Positions 43,207 to 55,023 of a DNA stretch of 64,000 bases are shown one piece after another (position 1 is the first letter of the stretch; each line of letters begins with the position of its first letter). Source of the DNA: Xestospongia bergquistia (taxonomy: Eukaryota > Porifera > Demospongiae > Haplosclerida > Petrosiidae). A program made the translations under genes and the position numbers. The notes under the pieces are model-generated. The model did no database searches and was not told where the DNA came from. It was given only the letters and a program-made list of their open reading frames with translations. Location: positions 4,763,001 to 4,827,000 of the forward strand of contig OZ014421.1 of assembly GCA_963965975.1 (NCBI GenBank), in the 5' to 3' direction.

Positions 43207-44966
43207 TTATATATCCATAGCTTCAGTTTTAGAGGAATGGACAGTCTCACTAACTATTTCAATCTTCCTCACAGTAGTCTCAAGAACGGCTAGAGAGAGA
43301 GAGAGAAAGAAAAATTGATTTAGATCATACACCTGTATACAAACATCATATACCTGTTGTTCCTCTACGATAAGTATAGTCTCCAACTCTGTAAGAAAAC
43401 ATACATATAACCCCACCCACAAATATTATAATTACTAACCTCACTCCTTTAATATTAGCTTCATCATAAGGCCTAATATAGTCCACATGATCGGCAGTTA
43501 TTACACACAAATCAACATTGCTACCAGAACCCTACAAAAGATCTATTATCACAACAACTAGATATGTATAATCAGGAGTCTGGCCATTAGCCTCCTGGTA
43601 TTCTCCATATAAATAATATCAATTCTTCTAGTAAGTTATAGAGGTTGATACAACATACTATTATAGATGAATTGGACTATGACAATATTAGGCTTCATAA
43701 TTCAGTAATATATATTATGCACTTATTACTGTCACTTACTAAATCGTTAAAGATGCCACCTGCTATAGCGTCTCGTACTAACTTCTTAGCATCTTCAAGC
43801 TAATAGAAAAACATTAATTAAAATACTTAATACATTTTCGATAATATCATGAGTCTATAACATCACAAAGGAGAAAAGACTATGCAACTATGTGGTACAG
43901 CATCAAGAAAAAAACTTTTCATGAATTGTATACTCCTCCCTCTTTAGTGAGGCTATAGACTCCTGATAATAACAAGGTTGATTTAATAGTCACATGTAAT
44001 ATATTTTGTGAGGACACCTGTATACTAGAATATACAGAACAACAGCTGAACATATTCTATACTGAATCGCTTATTTAAATTATATAAATACTTACCTCCA
44101 TTTCTGGTTTATAACGATCTTCAAAGACAGCCAGGGCTGCCAATGAACCAGATCCTTAACAAATACATAATACAATATGACTAACACTATAATATATACC
44201 CATTGATACATAAGGGAGTTTGTCAGTACTCCCATGAGCATGAATAGTAAAGAGGTGTGGTCCAGTTGAGTCCACACCCCCTAAAACCAGATAAGCTCCA
44301 ATATATCCTTGATAACTAGAAGACAAGATTAAGTTATGTTAATCATTAGCATATGACATACCGATATAAGTATTGTTTTAGTAGACGACAAGCTGTAGCA
44401 ACACGAGGCTATATGAAAGAGAGATTGATAGAGGAAGGGGGAAAGAGAGAGAGAGAGTTAATACATACGACTTAACTAATGTACCTTTCTCCCAGTAGAC
44501 AATCTATGAAGTTCAAGATCAGATGATATGATTTCAGTTGTGAATTCTGTATCAGCTGCAGTACCAGCTCCACAACAACTAAGATATAATACATACTCTC
44601 ATTAACTGACTTCATAAAACTCAAACTTACTAAATATTTTTTGCAATATAATGTATTTTGGCACAGTTCTTGTCAGCGACTACAGAACCCTGTAATGACA
44701 TCATTATGATGTAATATACATGTTATGTCTTACTTCAGTTGCTCTAGTGTCAGCACCTAAAATAACTCCATTTTTATAGACTATTCCAACAATAGTAGTA
44801 CCAGTTTTCACAGGCTTAGGAAAAACTAATCCAGCTTTTTTCAATGCTTCATTTCTACATCATAAATATTATCATAACAAATTGCTTAATAAAATCACCT
44901 TCTACATAATTCAAATGAAAATCCTCCTCTAGGCAAGTCAGTGACCATTTCATCAGCTAAAGCCAT
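43207..44966 (-). CDS. PSMB7: 20S proteasome subunit beta2 (PSMB7), 11 exons
   Basis: Exons 44966-44899, 44854-44734, 44689-44631, 44578-44485, 44408-44362, 44315-44200, 44154-44096, 43799-43740, 43531-43440, 43388-43354 and 43289-43207 give 277 codons, the length of human PSMB7. This is the trypsin-like catalytic subunit of the 20S core. The propeptide ends at KTG, with catalytic Thr1 = Thr42 in [11 protein letters not shown]. The Asp and Lys of the active site are in [10 protein letters not shown] and VVADKNC. Other hallmarks are [59 protein letters not shown] and [17 protein letters not shown]. The long C-terminal extension typical of beta2 ([12 protein letters not shown]) is present. No defect seen. 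Confidence 0.96.
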
Positions 44967-45065
44967 AGTGCACGAGAAGAATAATGATTGATGATGAAGA
45001 TACACTGTGCAGTTCTACTTAATGCCCACCCATGTGGTTGTTAATCGTATGCCACACCCCCTTCA
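44967..45065. promoter_or_regulatory. Bidirectional promoter PSMB7/ALG14
   Basis: Only 99 bp separate the divergent PSMB7 and ALG14 start codons, so both promoters and 5' UTRs must share it. It contains CCCACCCATGTGG and CCACACCCCC. No TATA box is obvious. Confidence 0.7.
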
Positions 45066-45713
45066 ATGGATCCCTACTTTTATTCGTTTGGTTTTTCTGT
45101 TCTGTTAGTACCAGCTTTAGCTCTTATTCGATTTTTTTATTTAGCCAGTCAATGTGGGAAACTACCCTCTGTGCGCACAAGAAGTAGACCATGCAAGACA
45201 ATGATTGTTGTGGGAGCAGGAGGTCATGGGATGGAGATGATGAAACTATTAACTGGTCTTCAGTTAGAACATTATTCTCCAAGAACGTATATTGTTGCTC
45301 AAAATGACAAAATTAGTAGAAGAAAGGTAAAAGAGTTTGAGTCACCAGAAGAACCTAGTATATGGGGAATTATGAGAGCAAGAGAAGTCGGTCAAAGTTA
45401 TCTAACTAGTGTCTTGACAACGTTAGGTGCCTTTATTCACTCCTTTCCAATACTCTTACAGAGTTGTCCTGATTTGGTGTTGTGCAATGGACCTGGTACT
45501 TGTATTCCTGTGTGCTTGTCAGCTTATTTGCTCAAGTTCTTTGGAGTTAAGTCTATTAAAATTGTCTATATTGAGAGCATTTGTCGTACTGAATATTTAT
45601 CTCTATCAGCTATGATTCTTTATAATTTATGTATTGCTGATGAAATATTAGTACAGTGGCCTCAATTGACAGATAAATACACTAGAACTAAATATATTGG
45701 AAGATTAATTTAA
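45066..45713 (+). CDS. ALG14: ALG14, UDP-GlcNAc transferase membrane anchor subunit
   Basis: Intronless, 215 codons, the normal ALG14 length. ALG14 recruits the catalytic ALG13 to the ER membrane, where the pair adds the second GlcNAc to dolichol-PP-GlcNAc in N-glycan synthesis. Evidence: an N-terminal membrane anchor (residues about 5-28, FSVLLVPALALIRFFYLA), then the Rossmann-like motif VVGAGGHGMEMMKLL, DLVLCNGPGTCIPVCLSAYL, IVYIESICRTEYLS and VQWPQLTDKY near the C-terminus. The start is the first Met before the anchor. It is transcribed divergently from PSMB7. Confidence 0.95.
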   Translation: MDPYFYSFGFSVLLVPALALIRFFYLASQCGKLPSVRTRSRPCKTMIVVGAGGHGMEMMKLLTGLQLEHYSPRTYIVAQNDKISRRKVKEFESPEEPSIWGIMRAREVGQSYLTSVLTTLGAFIHSFPILLQSCPDLVLCNGPGTCIPVCLSAYLLKFFGVKSIKIVYIESICRTEYLSLSAMILYNLCIADEILVQWPQLTDKYTRTKYIGRLI

Positions 45714-45873
45714 TATATAATTTTTTGATATTTTTTTCGATGACTATAGAAATATATTATTAAGTATACGGAGTTTGTTTGTTTATTTTCATTTCGGATT
45801 TTCCGTAAATTTAAAATTTGATTGCCCACGTGTTAAGAGTCTAAGGACTTAGGTTAGCACAGCTGGTTAGATA

Positions 45874-48800
45874 ATGAACCAAACTCAAAAGAAGACTGTG
45901 ACTGTTGTCCACGAGAATAGTTTTTGTGAGCACTGTCATATTAGTGTAGCAGTTATACAATGTTGCTGGTGCAGTGGACCAACACGTAAGCCTATAGCAC
46001 TACACTATATAACCCACATGCTTACACGCTTGTATATTATATTTCGCGGCATTTTTGTCATAATTATCATGGCGGATAATAACACGCCTTCTACCATCCC
46101 TTCTACAGAGGAGCCTTTTTATTATTGTCAGCCCTGTTCAGATGTCGTTCATACTGGCAACAGGAAAAGTTCTCACCCGTTATCAGAGCTGGTGAATATT
46201 GAAGACGTAAGTTTACAACTTGTAATGTACATTTTATAGATTACAACCGCAACATTCCATTTTTGTCATTTTTGAATCTATTCAGATCAAAAAAGAGTTA
46301 CAGAGTGATCTTGATACCATTACAAGGTTAATACTCCAATTAATTGATGTGAATAATTCATTCTCCTGTGTGTAGTTATAATGAGAAAGACCAACAAGGT
46401 ATTCAGATAACAGAAGAAGAGGTCTCAAAGATTAACGAAAGGTTACATGACTACACATTTTTCCAGCAATGATTTATACTGTATAGATATGAGGACATGG
46501 TAGCAGAATGTGAGTATGTCTTCAATGATTTACTTACTATACTGAGCAACAAGAAAGTTGTAAGTTATACTTGATGGATACATGAATTAATACTTAATGG
46601 ATGGTATAATAACTGAATAGATGAATGAAATGGATGAATGGTAGAGTAGTTATTGAAAATAAAAGACATAGTGAGACTATATTAATTATACTAGATATAT
46701 TTTAAATACCTTATTAGGTATGTTGTTATTTTACAGGAAATATTGAGTACTTGTGAGTTAATAAAGGAGAAGAAGATGAAGCTATTTAGACAACAACTTG
46801 AATCTCTTAAGATCAGAACTGCATCAACACAATTAGTGAGTGAGTGAGAGGGAGAGGAGTGAGGGAGAGAGACCATCTTCAATAACACACATGCACAGAA
46901 TAAGATTACAACTCTACAAAAACTTTTCAAGGTTGACAGCAAATCAAACGACATTAATAATATCAATAGTCACACACAATATTAGCATAAGAAAACATCT
47001 TAGACATGTGATATGTAAAATGTCCTTGCCTGTACAGGTAGCAAAGTTAAAATTATTGTCCTCTTTCTAGTAATTAGTATTGTATTACTCTTTACTTACT
47101 ATCTAGTTAATGGATGAAGTGGTTGGTGTCCTGGACTTACCTCCTGAAGAACTAGCTCAAAAGACAGCAAAACTCTCTAGTCAAGTATATCTGATGAAAT
47201 GATTGATCTAATATTTTGTAATTGTTTCAGCTCAAGGATACCAGGTCTAACTTTGACAATGATGAACAAGCTGTTCCTAAACCTCTACCATTAAGACAGC
47301 TGTTGAGTTTCTTTCCAGATACAACTATAATGAAGAAAATGATCACTGAATATTGTGTCCCATATCGTGAAGAGTGCATTGAAGGTATTCTGGTAGGTCT
47401 CTGTTACTATTGTCTATAATACTATTAATATAGGAGAGACAATATTGGTTACAGCCACTGCACAGACTATTGATAGTAGAGGTTATTTTTGGTTGTGTGA
47501 AGAAACAAGTCCAACTGTTATGAATCATCTCCATCTTATATCACACACTTTAACGTATGGATGGATGGATGGATTAATGGTTGAGTTTATGGATGGATAG
47601 ATGGGCAGATAAATGGATGGATGGACAACTGATGAAAATTAATTGATAAGCTATTGTTCTGTCTTTTTTCAGAGTTCAAAATTCTTCTCAAATGAAGAAA
47701 TCCAAAATATCTGTTTCTCCAGGTATGCTCTGTGCAGCATACTATCCTATTGATCAACTCTGGCACAGAGCTCTAGTAGAAGGCGTCAATGAAGTTGAGA
47801 AGGTGACTATTGCCACTGTAGTAGTATGTAGTTGTAAATGGTACATTGGTGTGCTATATAGTGGTACATTGGTGTAGTTGTTAATGACACATTGGTGTGC
47901 TATATAGTGGTACACTGGTGTAGTTGTTAATGACACATTGGTGTGCTATATAGTGGTACATTGGTGTAGTTGTTAATGACACATTGGTGTGCTATATAGT
48001 GGTACACTGGTGTAGTTGTTAATGGCACATTGGTGTGCTATATAATGGTACACTGGTGTAATTGTTAATGGCACATTGGTGTGCTATATAGTAGTATATT
48101 GGTGTTATTAATGGTACATTGGTGTGCTGTATAGTGATACATTGGTGTAGTTTAAATGGCACTTGGTGTACTATATAGTGGTAAATGTAATGGCATAATA
48201 TTGAATATTATTACATTTTGTTAGATATCTGTTCGTTTTCTTGATTATGGTGATGTCATGGATCTATTTCCAGACCAAATTGGTCAATTACCAGATGAAC
48301 TCATTACCTATCCATTTCGGGTACATTACTGAATGTATTCTGATGCACAATTGTGACCACACCCACTTCCTCCCTGTAGTGTCTTCAATGTCGTTTTACA
48401 GATGATCCATCTATTAACTGGAACTATAGAGAAGTATATGACTATGTTTAGTTTAGTACACTTTTAAAATATATTTATTAGCCCAAATGGAAGTACAATG
48501 ATCTAGTTAATGGACACAATCTCACAGCTACCATTTTAAAGAAGGTATGTAGAATTTGTGATTCAGTGTGTAGGGATCTCTCATCTCTAGAGTCCCAGAA
48601 ATTAGGACTTATGATTTTCTAGTTGGTAACAAAATAGACTAAATTAACGTTTTTAGATGATTTACTGAAAATCATTTACTATATAGTATTATAATGTCTA
48701 TTGAACAGCCTGTCAATACATTGGATGATGTATTCATTGTTGTATGTCGCCAAAGTAATTGCATCTCTCTTTAATTTTCATTCTGTAGGTCTGTTGTCCT

Positions 48801-50202
48801 GAGTCTCCAATGACTTTGTTTACAGTACAACTTTTTAACAGTTCAATGTGTGATGTTGGACAAGAAGTTATGTTAATGGCTCAAAAAATTGCTTCTTCAA
48901 AAAATAAAGAGGTTTTGTTTTGTTAATGAAAGTACTTTCTGTTATGTTTATACTATAGAGTTGTCCTGTGTCTAGTCAAGAGGTAAGAATCTCAAACATA
49001 ACTCCGGCTAATTTTATCCGACCACTAAAACCTCTGTCATCTTCTGTTCTATCATATAATGAAGTGACTGGTTGGCTATCACCAACCAATCCTGCTCCAA
49101 CATTAGCCATGCCCACTACCTCATTACAAGATCATTCAAATTATGGTAGTGATATGTTGTTAGACACGAGATTAGAGGTTAAAGATCAGATTATAGAAAA
49201 GGCTCAGTCATCTCATGTGGTTGAGCTTGTGACTAAAACCACAACAAATGATGATCTGGAAATAGTTAGTGATGAGAAGGATGAACTTATTTATCTCTCT
49301 GCATCAACTATGGAGGGGCCAGGCTCTGAAGTACTTAAAGACAAAGGACAACCCTTGTCCTCTAAGGTTTTACCCGAGAATGAGCTATGCGAGGACCTTA
49401 ATTCCACAGAGCACACTGTGACTGTAACTAGTCCTCAGCCACACCCATCTTCTAGTAATTCTAGTAAGGTGTCATCGCCTTCACTCTCCCAACAAACCCA
49501 TTCACTTAGCTCAACTTTATCTTCTCCTCTTGACCACGCCTACCAATTAAAATTTACAACAAGAGATAAAACTGGTGATAAACAAGAAGAGACTGATTCT
49601 GATATTCAGATGACCTCAGATGCAGATCAAGAATCTGAACATCAGTCTCAGCGAAAACAATTAAGACGACCTCTATCACAGAGAACTCAAGTATTAGTGG
49701 CCAATGAATCTGATACACCAGTTGAGAGTGACTCCGCCCTCACAATAGATGAGACACCACTTCCAAATGAAGACATTGTTGACACTCAACTTTCTCATAA
49801 AGTCAGTAGTTCACCTCCTGTCAAGAAAAACAATTCTCCTCCTAGCGATAACATGCCATGCCTCCCTGATCATACATCTATTGTACACAAAAGTGCTCCT
49901 AAGTTAACACTAGAACTCAGTGCTATTTTACAAGGAACTGATGAAGAAGATGTGGGTGGAGTCTTACCAGACTCTCATCCTACTCTACATCCTGTGGTTG
50001 TAAAAGGTAACCCCCATATTATGTTAAATTAATCATTACATAGCCCTTTAGATGCCAAGTTGTCTTTGTGTATTAATTCTTGTCTAAATGAGTCTGGTAT
50101 ATTTTGGTGTCAATTGGTCCTTGATGACCAAGAAACTAAATTGTATTCTGACCTTTTTGAAAAACTGCAGTAAGTTTACTACAGTTGTGAACATTTTGTA
50201 AT

Positions 50203-50233
<31 letters not shown>

Positions 50234-52333
50234 TTGTAGAGACCATGCAGCAACAAAGGGTCAGTATACTCCAGTATTCTTTGCACCAGGTGATGTATGT
50301 ATGGCTATATTCTCTGAGGATAATCAATGGTACAGAGGTGTTGTAGAAGATATAGGAGATGAGGTTAGTGTATCATTTGATGTGGTTTTTTGATAAGTTC
50401 AATTATACTATAGAAAGATTTATATATAAGATTTGTTGATTATGGTAATGAAGAGCTAGTCCCATTGACAAGTGTGATGCCATTGAAGTCTGAGTTCAAA
50501 AAACTACCTTTCCAAGTAAAGAGTGTATTCTTTCTTGTGTGTCTGTCTGTCTCTTCTCTATTTTATTTGTTTATATTCTTGCCCTGTTACTTTCTTTGAT
50601 CTCTCTATCTATATGCCTCTATTACATGTCTTCGATCTATTTTCTCTGTTTCTAATTAAAGGCGATACAATGTTGTTTATATTGTCAGACAAAAGATGCT
50701 TTCACATCTGAAGTAAATAATATTTATTTAAACTCTAAACACTTCACTACTTCTTATAGGAGTGTCAAAGATTTGACGATGTTTTCATTGATGACAATAC
50801 AGTAACAGCTAAAGTGGTATGTATGATTAAATATAATATTGTGATGTAATAATGACATCGTAGATTTCAGTTTGTGATGGAGTTGTATTAGTTAAAGTGG
50901 ATTTACCTAATGGTCAAGGTGACCTTGTAGAAAAGATCGTTTCCTCTGATTCCTCATTCAAGCTAAGAACTTACTCTTTTGATATGCCTCCTGATGATGA
51001 CAACGAACAGGTATTATTATATTTATATAATTTTCTATTAGTTGATCTGAGACAGGAAGCTCTTATAGTTAAATGGAGTTTGATTTTTAAGGAAGATCGA
51101 ATGGATGGATATTTTAATGGCAATTAAAAACATCAATTGACTTAAGGATTGATTTTTGATCTTAGGGATTGACTTGGGCTGAAAGAACTGAAAGTCCAAC
51201 CAATATACTACAAGATGGTGCTTTTCACAGTGATTCTGATGTCTTTCTTCCAAAGAAGAAAGATTCCACTAGAGGTGGATTGGAGACTGATATTGAAGAT
51301 CGTGAGATCTCAGAGGTAAAACATGAATACAGAAGAGTAATAAAACCAAACATGAGGTATAGTTGATGAGTGAATTGTGTCACATATTTTCTTTTTTGTT
51401 CTTTAGTCATCAAGCTAATGTTACACCTACGTCATCAATAGAAAAGCATAGTTTCCATCCCCAGTCTTTCAAACCTTCAGTTCAGAGTCCTCGTTTTCGT
51501 CCATCGTTTGATGCATCATGTGTCACTAAGTTTTTAGGTGCTGAAAAAGAAGATAAATCCTCATTTACCAAGAGAGCAAGTAGAAAATCAACAGAATATT
51601 TTGATAGAAAAGCAAGAGATCATACAAGAAAGAAAAGTGATCATTCTAAACAAACTGAAGGTAAGCAGTAATTTTCTCTCTTAAAAATAATGTCAATGTA
51701 TGTTATATATATCTGTAAATATTGACACCATTAGTGTGTATTTATTAACACCATTATACCAATACTGTTTGCATATCAAACATCAACATGTCAGTTCTTT
51801 GGGATACCAGTTATTATTGTGCTGTCAGTGTTATTTTTCTGTTAAGATACTAGTGAAGACTGGGAAACTGATGCTCATTTCAAGAGACAGCCCTCGCATA
51901 TAAATCCACCACCTGGTTTTTCACATTCTGCTCCACAAATAGGAAAACGTCTCAAGAGAATACCCTTTAATACCAACAAAGATGATGATGTCATAAGTGT
52001 AAGTACACTCTATTATATACACAGTATGTGTAGTAATACTGGTGCTACTATCAATGTTAATTACCATACGTATATTAGTCAAAGGGTTAGGGATTTGATA
52101 TTATCTGGGGGGTACCATGTGTACAGAAGCCCTTGGCAACATTCATGTTTATGTTCGCAACATTCATGTTTATGTTCACAACATCCATTCTCATATAGTA
52201 TTGTGACATGTTTATTACACTGTTCCCTAGCCCCACCCCTAAATATTCCTATAGCCTTAAGTATAGGAATAGTACAATGTTATGAGAGCAAATGAAAATG
52301 TCACAAGACCTTCTATACATGTAGTATTATGGA

Positions 52334-52376
<43 letters not shown>

Positions 52377-52835
52377 CCTCTCTCTTTCTCTCTCTCTCTC
52401 CCTCTCCCTCTCTCTTTGTAGCTTTTTGTTAGGAAAGTTCCTGAATCTTATTCAACAAAAGATGTTGCTCATGGCTTTCAGTGCTATGGGAAAGTTTATG
52501 ACGTGAGAAAGCATGAAAATAAATTTGGAGTCATGTTTTTTGTGGTAAATTATTTGAATCAACACCAATGTACAGTATATAGATAGTATTGACTTGAGAT
52601 ATCAACCATTAGTAATGTCTGGTTACCATAGTGACTTAAGATAGCTATTTATCATAGCAAATACTAGTCTAGTGAACATATGTACATGGCAGTAGCTTGA
52701 TTCTCTTTATTTTAGGACATGGAGAGAAGTTGTGCTCTAAAAGCAATGAAAGCTTTACAAGGATATTCACTTTCTTCTGATGGTGTTGGTATGGATATTA
52801 AAGTAGACAGGTTTCAAAGGAGATATCATTACTAA
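45874..52835 (+). CDS. B-box / coiled-coil / two Tudor / RRM protein, 26 exons
   Basis: Exons 45874-45985, 46109-46206, 46286-46326, 46376-46441, 46487-46559, 46737-46835, 47107-47184, 47231-47384, 47434-47554, 47673-47802, 48225-48320, 48380-48433, 48482-48544, 48789-48911, 48959-50006, 50052-50169, 50240-50363, 50414-50515, 50662-50712, 50760-50816, 50864-51010, 51166-51356, 51407-51660, 51847-51998, 52422-52544, 52716-52835 give 1,264 codons. A B-box-like zinc site is at about 18-60 (FCEHCH, CCWC, YYCQPCSDVVH, SSH), then a TRIM-like coiled coil (70-190). Tudor 1 is near 295-360 (LCAAYYPIDQLWHRALVEG, RFLDYGDVMDL) and Tudor 2 near 838-900 (WYRGVVED, RFVDYGNEELVPL), separated by a Ser/Thr-rich linker encoded by one 1-kb exon. 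An RRM-like domain ends the protein (LFVRKVPESYSTKDV, KFGVMFFV). It resembles germline Tudor/piRNA factors such as RNF17 and TDRD10 but matches neither architecture. A coding exon may be missed between 46836 and 47106. Confidence 0.82.
47555..47625. repeat. GGAT tetranucleotide repeat
   Basis: Degenerate (GGAT)n run in an intron of the Tudor gene. Confidence 0.75.
47843..48184. repeat. 46-bp tandem repeat built from two 23-bp half units
   Basis: About seven copies in the intron before Tudor exon 11. Each 46-bp unit is ACATTGGTGTGCTATATAGT-type plus ACATTGGTGTAGTTGTTAAT-type, so the shared ACATTGGTGT core recurs every 23 bp. Later copies are degenerate. Confidence 0.85.
50204..50237. repeat. 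(CT)n tract at a 3' splice site
   Basis: Pyrimidine microsatellite running into the ttgtag acceptor of the Tudor-gene exon starting at 50240. Confidence 0.8.
52338..52418. repeat. (TA)n followed by (CT)n at a 3' splice site
   Basis: A roughly 36-bp TA run then a CT-rich run, ending in the ttgtag acceptor of the RRM exon (52422). Confidence 0.8.
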
Positions 52836-53373
52836 ACAGTCTTCCTCTCCCCATTATTGTATTAAATTCTTCATTTTTCCCATTGATCTCTTCACATTTA
52901 AACAATAGCTAATGTAAATCCAATTGATATTACTAATTACAACATAATTACAGTATGATTATATTATATATAACAGTCTATCAGGTGAAATGACTGTGTT
53001 AATTTTGTTGTTTGTCATTTACTATTCAAATTTTAAATAGGATGTCTAGTTAAAATTGAGAGTGACACCTGACTTCAACTTTCTCACTCACTACGTAACA
53101 TTGTCTATTAGATACCTCATATAAATGAATAACAACAGTTACTATATATTACAGTCTCAACTAAAAGTAGTACATGTACTATCTTTGCCTTAAGTGCAAG
53201 CATCTGAGGGAGTGGTGATTTAATTTAATATGTGGCTTGTTTGAATTTTAATTTCTTGTAAACTCAACACGTGATAATTGTAATGAAAATTGATATACAG
53301 TTACATCTCATGGTAGAATGAGTTGATACATGTCATAATAGAATGAGTTACATCTCATGGTAGAATGAGTTGG
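52836..53373. other. Intergenic, partly duplicated at 55.7-55.95 kb
   Basis: No gene seen. 52845-53080 is related to 55700-55945 (shared AACAATAGCTAAT, ACAGTATGATT, TATCAGGTGA, GATGTCTAGTT-like stretches). A short direct repeat with GGTAGAATGAGTT occurs at about 53312-53372. Confidence 0.6.
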
Positions 53374-55023
53374 TTACTTTCCTTCAAATTGTTCTACAAG
53401 GGAGGCTATTTTTATTCGTTGTTTTTCAAACAGTAAAGGGTCAAGAGAATAATCTGTCGGATTTTGTATAACAAATGTCAAAAAAGGCTCAACTACATTC
53501 AATGGTAGCATTCGAAACAGTTCTGCATCCTCAAACCCATCTCTTAGATTGTGGAGTCTGGACGTGGGAATGGGACCATTCTGACCTGGATAGATAAAAT
53601 TGCCATCGCCATTGGCAAACTCGCCTTTCTCTTTGCCAAAATAATGAGCTGGATCAAAACCTGTTTTACCTGTTTTATTCAATTTAGTCATATAAGTTGT
53701 ACTACTCCAACTAACAACAGAATAATATAACCAACCTCCAACATCTTGAGTAGAACCTAACCAGAACAACAATCGAGCCTCAATCAGTGGCCTTTCAATA
53801 AATGTGTTCAAATAGCTTGCTGGCCTTGGTACAATACAATGATACCACCATTGTTGTTTACCTTGTTTAAGCCAGGGACTTGCTTCAGTCTTATTTGCAA
53901 TATGATACGAGATGACCCACACATCTAATGGAAGATCTAAACTAGGGTCCCAGTTGATAGTGGCTACTGTCCGTAATTCTGGCCATTTTTTCTTCAAAGC
54001 AGAATATATAATACGAATACTTTCTTCACATTCTGGTGGTGTCTCGTCAAATCCATATACAAACATTTTGTCAAGTATGTCCTTCTGCTGTGCAGTGTCT
54101 ACTAAAGATTCAAGAAACTCAACAGCACCATTAGCTGTTTTCTCTGTGTAATTGACACACTCTCCTCTAAGTCCATTTTGTAAGTAATAGTCTTCATTGG
54201 TGTTATTATGCAAGTAGAGGTTAATATTGTACATAGGCAGCCATTGTACACCATTACTGGCCATGTAGTCTGTGTCATCCCAGTTAATTTGTCCAGTGTA
54301 GATATTGCCACCAGCAAGACGTTGATCTATTAAAAGATCCATAAACATTCTATTTATTGTATCTCCTCGGGTGCTATAATATTTTCGTATAAGATTAGAA
54401 TTGTAAGAGAAAATAGCTGGAAATTTGGCTTCACTCAATGGAGGTAATACAATGTTCCATACAACAAGTGTGATAGGAACATTGAATGTAATACCAGGAC
54501 CTTGTATTTTTACCATGACAACACTTGTGTAAGTCCCAGCTTCAAGATCACGAGGTACTTTGACAGAAATCCATAGGGGCTGTGTTACTTCGCTCTCTAA
54601 ATAAACTTCATTTCCTTCAGGCTCAAAGAGGGGATCAGGTCGCCACCCACCTCCACTTTTCTCGTACAGAACAGAGGTCTTACAGTACACATAACCTACT
54701 TGCCACCATCTGGTTAAAGGATTAGAAGTAACAATAGCTCCGGAACTGTTTTTGAATTTATCAAAAGTCAGACTAACGGAGTTGGTGAGGTTCTCTTTGG
54801 AGCCCCACCCACGAGTATCAAGCAAAAGTTGTCGATTTTCTTCTTCACCACGCATTGCATGTATAATTAACTTTGTATCAGCTAAATTATTAAACGAGAG
54901 ACAAGTCTCGTTTTGTCTGACGTGAACTGTAGAAGGAAGGACACACCATTGAAGTCCAAGTACTTGGTAACTAAACAGAAGAATCAATGTTAACTGGAGT
55001 ACGTATTTAGCCATCTCACACAA
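53374..55023 (-). CDS. Secreted GH123 / DUF4091-type glycosidase, intronless
   Basis: 549 codons without introns; a second Met (MAKYVLQL, codon 4) is an equally good start. A signal peptide (LTLILLFSYQVLG) and about ten N-glycosylation sites indicate secretion or a lysosomal location. Residues about 30-195 form a beta-sandwich N-domain (ISVKVPRDLEAGTYTSVVMV). The TIM-barrel part carries the Asp-Glu pair of GH123 enzymes (YGFDETPPE; Asp326, Glu327), and the C-terminal DUF4091 signature is clear (NGDGNFIYPG, GPIPTSRLHNLRDGFEDAEL). The family includes bacterial N-acetyl-beta-galactosaminidases acting by substrate-assisted catalysis; substrate specificity here is an inference. An intronless gene between multi-exon neighbours fits retroposition or horizontal acquisition. 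Confidence 0.85.
   Translation of the reverse strand: MCEMAKYVLQLTLILLFSYQVLGLQWCVLPSTVHVRQNETCLSFNNLADTKLIIHAMRGEEENRQLLLDTRGWGSKENLTNSVSLTFDKFKNSSGAIVTSNPLTRWWQVGYVYCKTSVLYEKSGGGWRPDPLFEPEGNEVYLESEVTQPLWISVKVPRDLEAGTYTSVVMVKIQGPGITFNVPITLVVWNIVLPPLSEAKFPAIFSYNSNLIRKYYSTRGDTINRMFMDLLIDQRLAGGNIYTGQINWDDTDYMASNGVQWLPMYNINLYLHNNTNEDYYLQNGLRGECVNYTEKTANGAVEFLESLVDTAQQKDILDKMFVYGFDETPPECEESIRIIYSALKKKWPELRTVATINWDPSLDLPLDVWVISYHIANKTEASPWLKQGKQQWWYHCIVPRPASYLNTFIERPLIEARLLFWLGSTQDVGGWLYYSVVSWSSTTYMTKLNKTGKTGFDPAHYFGKEKGEFANGDGNFIYPGQNGPIPTSRLHNLRDGFEDAELFRMLPLNVVEPFLTFVIQNPTDYSLDPLLFEKQRIKIASLVEQFEGK

Noticed and set aside
45848-45880. tRNA-like A-box (TAGCACAGCTGG)
   Set aside because: No B-box or cloverleaf follows; it lies in the 5' region of the Tudor gene.
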